Of a stretch of DNA of 6,892 nt, positions 1 through 5,732 are shown one piece after another (within the stretch, counting starts at the first letter, position 1; every line of letters starts with the position of its first letter). Location: positions 1 through 6,892 of the forward strand of contig JAMPYH010000146.1 of NCBI GenBank assembly GCA_023700785.1, in the 5' to 3' direction. Position numbers and translations under genes: made by a program. Origin of the DNA: Candidatus Zixiibacteriota bacterium (GTDB lineage: Bacteria > Zixibacteria > MSB-5A5 > GN15 > FEB-12). Below the pieces are notes generated by a model. It did not search any database, was not told where the DNA came from, and worked only from the letters and a program-made list of their open reading frames with translations.

Positions 1-2
1 AT

Positions 3-161
3 GATTACCACAATGGGCCGCGCCTGATCGGCACGATCAACGGTCTGTTGCATGAACGATTCGGCATCGACCATGGGACGATCCAGGTCGAGACCGCCGA
101 CTGCGCCCGAGCCGAATTGCTCTGCCGGCACAACCACACACACTGGACCCCGCGTGACTGA
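3..161 (+). CDS. Cation diffusion facilitator (CDF) family efflux protein, C-terminal fragment
   Basis: The gene is partial; its 5' end lies outside the window. The frame beginning at base 3 is open for 52 codons and stops with TGA at 159-161. The translation contains LIGTINGLLHERFGIDHGTI followed by QVE and a late Cys/His-rich tail (CRHNHTHW). From family knowledge, the pattern 'L...ferFgI.H.TiQvE...C' is the end of the cytoplasmic ferredoxin-like domain of CDF (CzcD-type) divalent metal/proton antiporters of the inner membrane. The His/Cys-rich end could bind metal, which is inference. The stop codon overlaps the GTG start of the methyltransferase gene by 8 bases, so the two genes are probably translated from one mRNA. 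The metal specificity cannot be judged because the membrane segments are missing. Confidence 0.75.
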   Translation, partial: DYHNGPRLIGTINGLLHERFGIDHGTIQVETADCARAELLCRHNHTHWTPRD

Positions 162-1509
162 CAACCTGGTGGAACTTGAGATCGAGGATCTCGCCTTTGA
201 CGGTAAATCGGTCGGGCACATTGACGGCAAAGTGACCTTTGTTAACGGCGGCCTTCCGGGGGAGATCATCCTGGCGGAGATAACCAGGTCCAAGCCGCGG
301 TATAATCAAGCGAGACTCCACAGGATCATTAGAGTATCGGATATCCGAGTCCCCGCCAGATGCGAACATTTCGCGTATTGCGGCGGCTGTACCTGGCAGG
401 ATCTCAGTTATGAACAGCAGTTGATCTTCAAGCGAAAGCAAGTCGTCGATTGCATCGAGCGGATCGGCGGCATGGAAGCGGTACGGGTCAATCCGTGCAT
501 CCCGTCGCAGGATCAGTTTTTTTATCGCAACAAGATGGAGTTCTCTTTTCATGTCGAGAACGGGGAGGAGTTTTCCCTGGGGCTCCACGAGCGGGGGCAT
601 TTCGACCGGATCTTCGACCTCAACCGATGTCATCTTCAGTCCGACCTATCTAACAGACTGGTGCATTGGCTGCGTGACTATGTTCGGGCCAACGGGATCC
701 CGGTCTATGATGTCCGCGCCCACGAAGGATTCATGCGATTCTTTGTGATCCGGCAGACCAAACGAACGAACCAGACCATGCTCAATATCGTAACCAACTA
801 CGGGAATCTGCCCGACCAGGAGCGATTTATGACGTCGCTGTTGGGAGCCTGCCCGGAAGTTACGACCGTGATCCATAATCAAAACGGTTCAAAGTCTAAC
901 ATCGCCACCGGCGAGATCGAGACGGTCATTTACGGACCCGGGTATATTGAGGAGCGGCTGTTTGATTCGACCTTTCGCATTCGCGCCAATTCGTTCTTTC
1001 AGACCAACTCGCTCCAGGCGGAAGTGCTGTATCGCACCGGATTTGAGGTGCTGAAACCGACCACAAGTGACCGCGTCCTGGATCTCTACTGTGGCACCGG
1101 GACAATTGGTCTGTTGGTCGCGCCGAAAGTCGAACAGGTGGTGGGAGTGGAACTGGTTTCGTCGGCGATCCGATCAGCCGCGGAAAACGCGGAATTGAAT
1201 GGGGTGACGAATATCGCGTTCTACGAGGCGAATGTGGTCGATTTCCTGCGGGCGGTCCCGAAGGAGCTTCAGCAGTTCAGCGCGTATGTGCTGGATCCGC
1301 CGCGCGCGGGGCTGCATCCGAAAGCGGTCAAAAAGATCATCGAATTAGGTCCGGAGCGGATCCTTTACATATCATGCAACCCCGCGACTTTCGCGCGCGA
1401 CGCCAAGGATCTGGTCGCGGCGGGCTATACGCTTCCGGAAGTAACGCCGGTGGATATGTTCCCGCATACGATGCATATCGAGGCGGTGGGGTTGTTCTCT
1501 CGCGGGTAG
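154..1509 (+). CDS. rlmD: 23S rRNA (uracil-5-)-methyltransferase, RlmD/RlmCD type (TrmA/RumA family)
   Basis: The predicted enzyme transfers a methyl group from S-adenosylmethionine to C5 of a uridine in 23S rRNA (U1939 for RlmD; the paralogue RlmCD also modifies U747). Domains in order for the 451-residue product: an N-terminal TRAM RNA-binding domain (about residues 5-60); a [4Fe-4S] site with Cys70, Cys76, Cys79 (CX5CGGC) and a fourth Cys159 (RCHL); then a Rossmann methyltransferase domain. The latter has DLYCGTGTIG from Asp310, DPPRAG from Asp381, the nucleophile Cys408 in SCNPATFARD and the general base Glu443 in HIEAV. All key residues are present. An in-frame ATG at 52 would add 34 residues that only shadow the upstream efflux gene, so I choose GTG 154, just before the TRAM domain. 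It overlaps the upstream stop codon and has no clear Shine-Dalgarno, which suggests translational coupling. RlmD and RlmCD cannot be separated by eye. Confidence 0.9.
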   Translation: MTDNLVELEIEDLAFDGKSVGHIDGKVTFVNGGLPGEIILAEITRSKPRYNQARLHRIIRVSDIRVPARCEHFAYCGGCTWQDLSYEQQLIFKRKQVVDCIERIGGMEAVRVNPCIPSQDQFFYRNKMEFSFHVENGEEFSLGLHERGHFDRIFDLNRCHLQSDLSNRLVHWLRDYVRANGIPVYDVRAHEGFMRFFVIRQTKRTNQTMLNIVTNYGNLPDQERFMTSLLGACPEVTTVIHNQNGSKSNIATGEIETVIYGPGYIEERLFDSTFRIRANSFFQTNSLQAEVLYRTGFEVLKPTTSDRVLDLYCGTGTIGLLVAPKVEQVVGVELVSSAIRSAAENAELNGVTNIAFYEANVVDFLRAVPKELQQFSAYVLDPPRAGLHPKAVKKIIELGPERILYISCNPATFARDAKDLVAAGYTLPEVTPVDMFPHTMHIEAVGLFSRG

Positions 1510-1512
1510 GTC

Positions 1513-1519
1513 AGGAGGA
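1513..1519 (+). promoter_or_regulatory. Strong Shine-Dalgarno of the DUF885 gene
   Basis: AGGAGGA lies directly before two consecutive ATG codons (1520 and 1523). It leaves almost no spacer to the first ATG and about 4 bases to the second. The second ATG is therefore at least as likely to be the true start, which would remove one methionine. Confidence 0.7.
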
Positions 1520-3286
1520 ATGATGCGTCGAGTATTACTGTTCATGTTCATATGCGCGGCGGCGCTGTTTTTTGTTACGCGCGACTCTGTGGCCGCTCCC
1601 AAAAAGCCGACCCGCGGTCAATCGCAGGCGTTTGCTGCGCTGGCGGACGAGATCCTGAAGGCGCTGCAGAGCTTTTATCCGGTCAAAGCGACTGAGATGG
1701 GGATCCATACGTATGACCATCGCTTCGCGGATTATTCGACGCGGTCGGTGAAGGGGATGATCAGCAGGCTCAAGCAATTCGAGGGCCGGTTAGGGAAACT
1801 CAAGAATATCGGGTTTGAGCCGGAAGAAATGGTCAACTACAAATTGATCAAGTCCAATGTTGATGTCGCGCTTCTGGAGCTGGAGAAGATCGCGTGGTAT
1901 AAAAAGTCTCCCCTGCTGTACGCCGAGGAAACGGTCAACGGACTGTATTACCTGGTGCTGTCGAGTCATGATACCCCCGCGGGGAAACTCCCGGCCATAC
2001 TTGGACGGATGCGCCAGGTAGCGGCGCTGCTCGCGACCGCCAGGACGGAGATACAGGCGCCGCCCAAAGTATTTGTGGACGCGGCCAAGACAACTCTTGA
2101 GACCGGCTCGGAGTTTTATCGCTCGGTCGCCAGCGACCTGATGCAGTTGTTTCCGGCGCGGGCGGATTCGATCCTGAGTATCGCGACGTCAGCACGCGAG
2201 GCGATGCATAGCTTTATTGAGTATCTTGACTCGATCCCGGTCGGCGACGAAAAGTCGTTCGCTATCGGCAAAGAGAACTTCAATTACCTGCTGGCCAACG
2301 AGCATTTCCTTTCGTTCAGCGCGGACTCGCTGGAGAAACTCGGGGAATCGCTGCTGGAGGAAGCATCAAAAGCCTACGATTCATTTGAGGCGACGGTTGA
2401 GAAAAATCACCAGCCCGGGCAGGATTCGGTCTTTGTGCCGAGCACCTTCACGCGGAGCGATATTCTCGATTACTACCAGTGGGAAGTTGACCAGGTCAGA
2501 AAATACCTGGAGATGAATCATGTGCTGACGGTGCCGGAGGATATCGCTCCGGTCAGGGTGGTTGAGACGCCGCCGATGTTGCGCACGCTGATCAGTTCTA
2601 TCGCCTATCAGCCGGCAGGTCCGTTCGACCACCAGCAGGTCGGCTATTTTTATGTGCGCCCTCTGCCGGATAGTATGGATCAGGCGCAACTTGACGCGCG
2701 GTATCGTTTTGTGCATCGGCGCGGATTTAAGGGGTCGGTGGTACATGAAGCGTTTCCGGGGCACCATCTGCAGATGCAGATCGCCGGGCGTAACGAGAAT
2801 CCGATCCGGAAGTGGCAGCGAAACAATTTGATGATCGAAGGCTGGGCGCTCTACTCCGAAGAAATGATGTACAAGTTCGGCCTGTTCGGCACCGAGAATC
2901 CGGCCCAATGGCTGGCGATCCTCGGCGGGATCCGGTTTCGCGCGGCGAGAATTGTCGCCGATGTCAAACTGCATACCGGGCAATGGTCGTTTGACGAATG
3001 TGTTGATTGGATGATCCGAACTCTCAATATCAATACCGAATCGGAAGAGGAGTTTGTCCGCAAGGAAGTGCTCCGCTATACCTCGACACCGACCGTGCAA
3101 ATGTCCTATCTCATGGGGAAGCGGGAGATAGAACGGTTGCGCGACTTGATGCAGTTCCGCGAAGGTTACAATTTCTCCGAGCAGGTTTTCTATGACAAGC
3201 TGCTGTCAGCCGGTTCAATCCCGCCGTCGCTGATCTGGGAGTTGTGGCAGTTGAATACGGCGGAGCCGCAAACGTCCAGTAATTAG
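1520..3286 (+). CDS. Secreted DUF885-family putative zinc metallopeptidase
   Basis: The 588-residue protein has a Sec signal peptide: Arg3-Arg4, a hydrophobic stretch at residues 5-19 and likely cleavage after Val-Ala-Ala26. The mature protein should act in the periplasm or outside the cell. The N-terminal half is helix-rich and begins with a segment typical of DUF885 (PF05960) proteins (FYPVKATEMGIHTYDHR). The central motif HEAFPGHHLQ (His409, Glu410, His415, His416) and the downstream EGWALYSEE (Glu440) are the hallmark putative metal site of this gluzincin-like family. The C-terminal half keeps the family SYLMGKREIERLRD segment and the 'G.IPPSLIWEL' ending. The length is normal for the family. 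Substrates are not established for most members; peptidase or dipeptidase activity is the usual inference. The gene starts 10 bases after the methyltransferase stop and probably shares its transcript. No frameshift or missing key residue was seen. Confidence 0.87.
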   Translation: MMRRVLLFMFICAAALFFVTRDSVAAPKKPTRGQSQAFAALADEILKALQSFYPVKATEMGIHTYDHRFADYSTRSVKGMISRLKQFEGRLGKLKNIGFEPEEMVNYKLIKSNVDVALLELEKIAWYKKSPLLYAEETVNGLYYLVLSSHDTPAGKLPAILGRMRQVAALLATARTEIQAPPKVFVDAAKTTLETGSEFYRSVASDLMQLFPARADSILSIATSAREAMHSFIEYLDSIPVGDEKSFAIGKENFNYLLANEHFLSFSADSLEKLGESLLEEASKAYDSFEATVEKNHQPGQDSVFVPSTFTRSDILDYYQWEVDQVRKYLEMNHVLTVPEDIAPVRVVETPPMLRTLISSIAYQPAGPFDHQQVGYFYVRPLPDSMDQAQLDARYRFVHRRGFKGSVVHEAFPGHHLQMQIAGRNENPIRKWQRNNLMIEGWALYSEEMMYKFGLFGTENPAQWLAILGGIRFRAARIVADVKLHTGQWSFDECVDWMIRTLNINTESEEEFVRKEVLRYTSTPTVQMSYLMGKREIERLRDLMQFREGYNFSEQVFYDKLLSAGSIPPSLIWELWQLNTAEPQTSSN

Positions 3287-3317
3287 GAGCTGCCTTTGGC
3301 TCGACAATAGAAGAGCC

Positions 3318-3370
3318 GGAGTCGGAAGTCATTTCGGGAAAGTCGATTCGTAGGGTCCATTCCTGACTCC
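3318..3370. repeat. Imperfect inverted repeat downstream of the DUF885 gene
   Basis: GGAGTCGGAA (3318-3327) can pair with TTCC-T-GACTCC (3360-3370), giving ten base pairs with one bulged T (3364) and a 32-base loop. No T-run follows, so it is not a canonical intrinsic terminator. It could protect the 3' end of the upstream mRNA, act in factor-dependent termination, or be a chance pairing. Confidence 0.35.
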
Positions 3371-3398
3371 TGTTCTCCCGCCCTAAATCGCTATCATA

Positions 3399-3422
3399 CA
3401 AGCTATTACAGCCGATAGCTTG
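3399..3422. repeat. Perfect 8-bp inverted repeat (hairpin or operator)
   Basis: CAAGCTAT (3399-3406) and ATAGCTTG (3415-3422) are perfect reverse complements around an 8-base spacer. A second, competing pairing exists between GCTATC (3390-3395) and GATAGC (3414-3419). No T-run follows directly. It lies about 130 bases upstream of the HIT start and could be a protein-binding dyad or an mRNA hairpin. Confidence 0.45.
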
Positions 3423-3514
3423 ATTATGCGGTTTTAGCCAGGATGCGTCCAAGAGGCAGCCGCTCGCAACGGCTTATCCCCCAATCGGATAGCAAAAGAT
3501 ATCCACAATTTCAC

Positions 3515-3543
3515 TTTTGTCGATGCCGCCGCCAGAGTATATT
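3515..3543 (+). promoter_or_regulatory. Possible sigma70-type promoter of the HIT/aconitase-like unit
   Basis: TATATT (3538-3543) matches the -10 consensus at five of six positions. It lies 17 bases after a poor -35 candidate, TTTTGT (3515-3520). The expected transcription start, near 3550, would put the ATG at 3553 almost at the 5' end of the mRNA. This is weak evidence based on one good hexamer. Confidence 0.25.
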
Positions 3544-3552
3544 TTGGCATCT

Positions 3553-4041
3553 ATGCCAAATGATATTCTCTGGGCACCGTGGCGCTCTGCGTTTGTCCTG
3601 AGCAAAAAAGAAAAGGGCTGCGTTTTCTGCAAACGCTTCAAGATGAAAGATTCGGTGGAGAATCTGGTGATCCATCGGGGGCGGAAGGTCTTTGTCATCC
3701 TGAATAAGTTCCCGTACAACACCGGCCACGCGCTGGTAGTGCCGAATCGCCATGTCGGCCATATCGAGAAGATGACCCCGGAAGAAGCCAATGAGTTTTT
3801 CGAACTGACGCGATTGACGGTGAAAGTGATCAAAAAGACGCTGAAGCCGCAGTCGATGAATATCGGCATGAATCTTGGGCGCGGCTCCGGCGCCGGGGTA
3901 CCGGGACATCTGCACATGCATATCGTGCCGCGCTGGATCGGCGACACCAATTTTATGCCGGTGCTCGGCAAGACCAATGTGGTGTCGGTCCCGTTGGAGC
4001 CGGTCTTTGAACGGCTGAGAAAGGCGTTTCGGTCGCTATGA
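3553..4041 (+). CDS. HIT-family hydrolase/phosphorylase (Ap4A-type)
   Basis: The 162-residue histidine-triad protein begins with the family-typical 'LWAPWR' (residues 6-11). It then has a CVFC pair (Cys23, Cys26), probably zinc-binding, and 'LNKFPYNTGHALVVPNRH' (residues 50-67), which forms the nucleotide pocket. Next come the catalytic triad HLHMHIV (His119, His121, His123) in the PGHLHMHIVPRW context, and 'GDTNFMPVLGKT'. This layout is that of bacterial Ap4A phosphorylase/hydrolase-like HIT proteins such as Rv2613c, which cleave dinucleoside polyphosphates in the cytoplasm; the exact substrate here is inferred. I chose ATG 3553 because family proteins start just before LWAPWR. An ATG at 3523 or TTG at 3517 would add a short unconserved leader. 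None of the three has a good Shine-Dalgarno. The stop overlaps the next start codon as ATGA. Confidence 0.87.
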   Translation: MPNDILWAPWRSAFVLSKKEKGCVFCKRFKMKDSVENLVIHRGRKVFVILNKFPYNTGHALVVPNRHVGHIEKMTPEEANEFFELTRLTVKVIKKTLKPQSMNIGMNLGRGSGAGVPGHLHMHIVPRWIGDTNFMPVLGKTNVVSVPLEPVFERLRKAFRSL

Positions 4042-5660
4042 ATCGCCGACGGACCGCCCCGACCAAGACCGAGTTGATGCAGCTGCAGAAACTCTACAAG
4101 ACCGACGAGAAGATCGGCGAACGGTTGGGAGGCGTGCCGGCATATCTGGTCGCCTACTGGCGGCGCAAAAAGAACATCGCCAAGCACTCATTGCCGAAGT
4201 TCTCGGAACCGGAAGTTCGGAATCTCTGGGAGCGATACGGCGACGACGAAAAAGCGGGACTCGAATTAGGGCTCTCCAAAGCGGCGTTCTACAACTGGCG
4301 GCGGCGGTACGGCATCAAAGAGAAGCCGGCATTCCTGAAGCTGGAGCAACTTGAACTGAATTTCCCCGGTGTGAAAACCAGCCAGCATTCGGTTTCACTC
4401 TACGGCAAACAAACCATAGCGCAGAAGGTGTTCTCCCGTTTGCTCGATGTCGAGCGGATCGAGGTGGGCGAGGAGATCACGGTAGAGCCCGACAATGTCA
4501 TTACCCAGTCCGATACCGGCAGGATCCTTCAGCAGTTCCGGGAGTCGGGCGCGGATTATCTCTGGAATCCCAACAAAGTCGTGGTGTCGCTCGATCACCA
4601 TCTTTTTGAGGCGCACGGGAACGGGAGCAGTCATTTTCAGGCGACGCGCGATTTTCTGCGGCGCCAGCGCGTCAAGCATGTCTATGACCTTCGCGACGGC
4701 ATCTGCCATCAAGTGGTGATAGAGAAAGGACTCGCGCTCCCCGGCCAGTTGATCCTTGGGACGGACGATCTGTCGGTGATCCATGGCGCGGTTGGCGCGT
4801 TGGGGATACCGTATCGGTCTGAGGCGATCGCCAACGTCTGGGCGCACGGCGAGGCATCGATCAAGGTGCCCGACTCTGTTCGACTTTCCATTACCGGACG
4901 CCGCAACCGGGCGATCGCCGCCCGGGATATCATGCTCGCGGTCAAGCGCCAAGTGGGAGATCACGCGCTCTCAGGCAAAGTTATCGAATATGGCGGATCG
5001 ATCGTCGGGCAGATGACGCAGAGCGAGCGGATGGCGGTGGCGGCATTCTCGGCGGAGTTGCATGCCGCGGGGGCGTTGCTGCCGTACGACGCCACCACCC
5101 GTCGCTATCTGGCCGGGCGATATCCGTCGGGATACAAGCCGGTCATACCGGATAAAAACGCCGAATACAGCGACCTGCTCCAGGTCAGTATTGACCATCT
5201 CTCTCCCCTGGTCCAATGTCCTACCTCCGGTGATCATATCAAGGCCGCCGGCGAACTGGAAGGCGTGACGGTTAGTCTGATCGTGATAGGTTCACTGACC
5301 TCCGGACGCTTTGATGATCTTCGCGTGGTCGCGGATATTCTTAAAGGGAAGCAGGTGCATGCCGATTGTCGGCTGCTGGTGATGCCGGCATCGCGCGCGG
5401 TCTATCTTGAAGCGCTGAATAAAGGATTGGTGCGAGTGCTGGTTGAAGCGGGCGCGGTGATACTGGCTTCGGGATCGTCGGGGATGCTTTCACTCGCCGG
5501 CGCGCTGGCGGACGGTGAACGGTGCCTGACCACCACGTGCAGTACGCAATCGCTGGCGCTGAAACAGAGCAAGGCGGATATTTATTATTGTTCCCCCGCG
5601 ACCGCCGCGGTCTCAGCGTTGCACGCGTCGATAACCGATCCTACTCGTTTTGTCCGTTGA
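4038..5660 (+). CDS. Tandem HTH domain fused to a catalytically degenerate aconitase/LeuC-like domain
   Basis: The 540-residue protein has two parts. Residues 9-93 hold two similar basic helix-turn-helix-like modules. Residues 120-540 follow the whole large-subunit fold of 3-isopropylmalate dehydratase/homoaconitase (LeuC type): TIAQKVF (126-132), VVVSLDHH (181-188), GICHQVVIEKG (221-231), GAVGALG (250-256), KVPDSVRL (276-283), YSDLLQVSID (377-386), DLRVVADILKGK (427-438), MPASRAVY (449-456), YCSPATAAVSAL (517-528) and DPTRF (534-538). The active site is eroded. The DSHT motif reads DDLS (243-246), so its histidine is Leu245. The cluster motif SCTNGR reads SLTSGR (Cys to Leu420). The CGPC pair reads GSSG (479-482). 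NRNF reads CSTQ (501-504). Asp186-His187 and His224 survive. Without a cluster or substrate arginines, hydro-lyase activity is unlikely, and no LeuD-type small subunit lies in the window. A DNA- or RNA-binding sensor is the inferred role. Start ATG 4038 overlaps the HIT stop by 4 bases, and an intrinsic terminator follows. The frame is intact, so it is not a pseudogene. Confidence 0.85.
   Translation: MNRRRTAPTKTELMQLQKLYKTDEKIGERLGGVPAYLVAYWRRKKNIAKHSLPKFSEPEVRNLWERYGDDEKAGLELGLSKAAFYNWRRRYGIKEKPAFLKLEQLELNFPGVKTSQHSVSLYGKQTIAQKVFSRLLDVERIEVGEEITVEPDNVITQSDTGRILQQFRESGADYLWNPNKVVVSLDHHLFEAHGNGSSHFQATRDFLRRQRVKHVYDLRDGICHQVVIEKGLALPGQLILGTDDLSVIHGAVGALGIPYRSEAIANVWAHGEASIKVPDSVRLSITGRRNRAIAARDIMLAVKRQVGDHALSGKVIEYGGSIVGQMTQSERMAVAAFSAELHAAGALLPYDATTRRYLAGRYPSGYKPVIPDKNAEYSDLLQVSIDHLSPLVQCPTSGDHIKAAGELEGVTVSLIVIGSLTSGRFDDLRVVADILKGKQVHADCRLLVMPASRAVYLEALNKGLVRVLVEAGAVILASGSSGMLSLAGALADGERCLTTTCSTQSLALKQSKADIYYCSPATAAVSALHASITDPTRFVR
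4062..4316 (+). repeat. Coding repeat: two tandem HTH-like modules
   Basis: Residues 12-47 and 59-93 of the fusion protein align with a one-residue gap. Glu12/Glu59, Leu16/Leu63, Tyr20/Tyr67, Asp23-Glu24-Lys25/Asp70-Glu71-Lys72, Leu30-Gly31/Leu77-Gly78, Trp41-Arg42-Arg43/Trp87-Arg88-Arg89 and Ile47/Ile93 match. The pattern (helix, 'DEK.G..LG' turn, then a basic 'YWRRK'/'NWRRR' helix) is that of a helix-turn-helix with a positively charged recognition helix. The similarity is in the protein; the DNA copies have diverged, so this is an old duplication. Confidence 0.65.
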
Positions 5661-5684
5661 TCGCTTTCCTCACGCATAAGCAAC

Positions 5685-5714
5685 AAAAAGGCCCCGGAAA
5701 ACGGGGCCTTTTTT
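5685..5714. terminator. Bidirectional intrinsic terminator between convergent genes
   Basis: AAAAAGGCCCCG (5685-5696) pairs perfectly with CGGGGCCTTTTT (5702-5713) around a GAAAA loop. The stem has a 7-bp GC-rich core, a T-run on the + strand and a matching A-run that becomes a T-run on the - strand. It lies 25 bases after the fusion-protein stop and 19 bases after the stop of the convergent lipoprotein gene, so it can terminate both. Confidence 0.95.
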
Positions 5715-5732
5715 CAGTTTATGAATCGCGGT

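Larger units (their letters stand above)
3287..3552. other. 266-base intergenic region with two inverted repeats, no convincing gene
   Basis: This gap separates the DUF885 gene from the HIT gene. It contains an imperfect long-loop inverted repeat (3318-3370), a perfect 8-bp hairpin (3399-3422) and a possible promoter just before the HIT start. Open frames here, on either strand, are short or run as shadows into the flanking genes. They lack ribosome binding sites and recognisable products. No T-run terminator follows the DUF885 stop. Confidence 0.6.

Noticed and set aside
52..153. ATG 52 as the methyltransferase start
   Set aside because: The extension lies within the conserved coding sequence of the upstream efflux gene and has no domain similarity of its own.
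2381..3100. 239-codon open frame on the - strand inside the DUF885 gene
   Set aside because: It lies entirely antisense to the conserved HEAFPGHH and EGWALY region and its translation shows no domain.
3426..3552. Small + strand ORFs in the gap before the HIT gene
   Set aside because: The frame from 3426 stops at once, and the one from 3443 runs out of frame into the HIT gene. Neither has a ribosome binding site or a plausible product.
3474..4187. 237-codon open frame on the - strand over the HIT gene
   Set aside because: It is antisense to conserved HIT motifs, has no recognisable product and spans the overlap of two genuine genes; it is a shadow of GC-rich codon use.
4038..5660. Annotation as an active 3-isopropylmalate dehydratase large subunit (leuC)
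   Set aside because: The fold matches, but the three cluster cysteines, the DSHT histidine and the NRNF motif are missing. An HTH region is fused in front and no small-subunit gene is seen.
4038..5660. Pseudogene interpretation of the aconitase-like gene
   Set aside because: The frame is intact over 540 codons, the scaffold motifs are well kept, and the gene has a coupled start and a good terminator.
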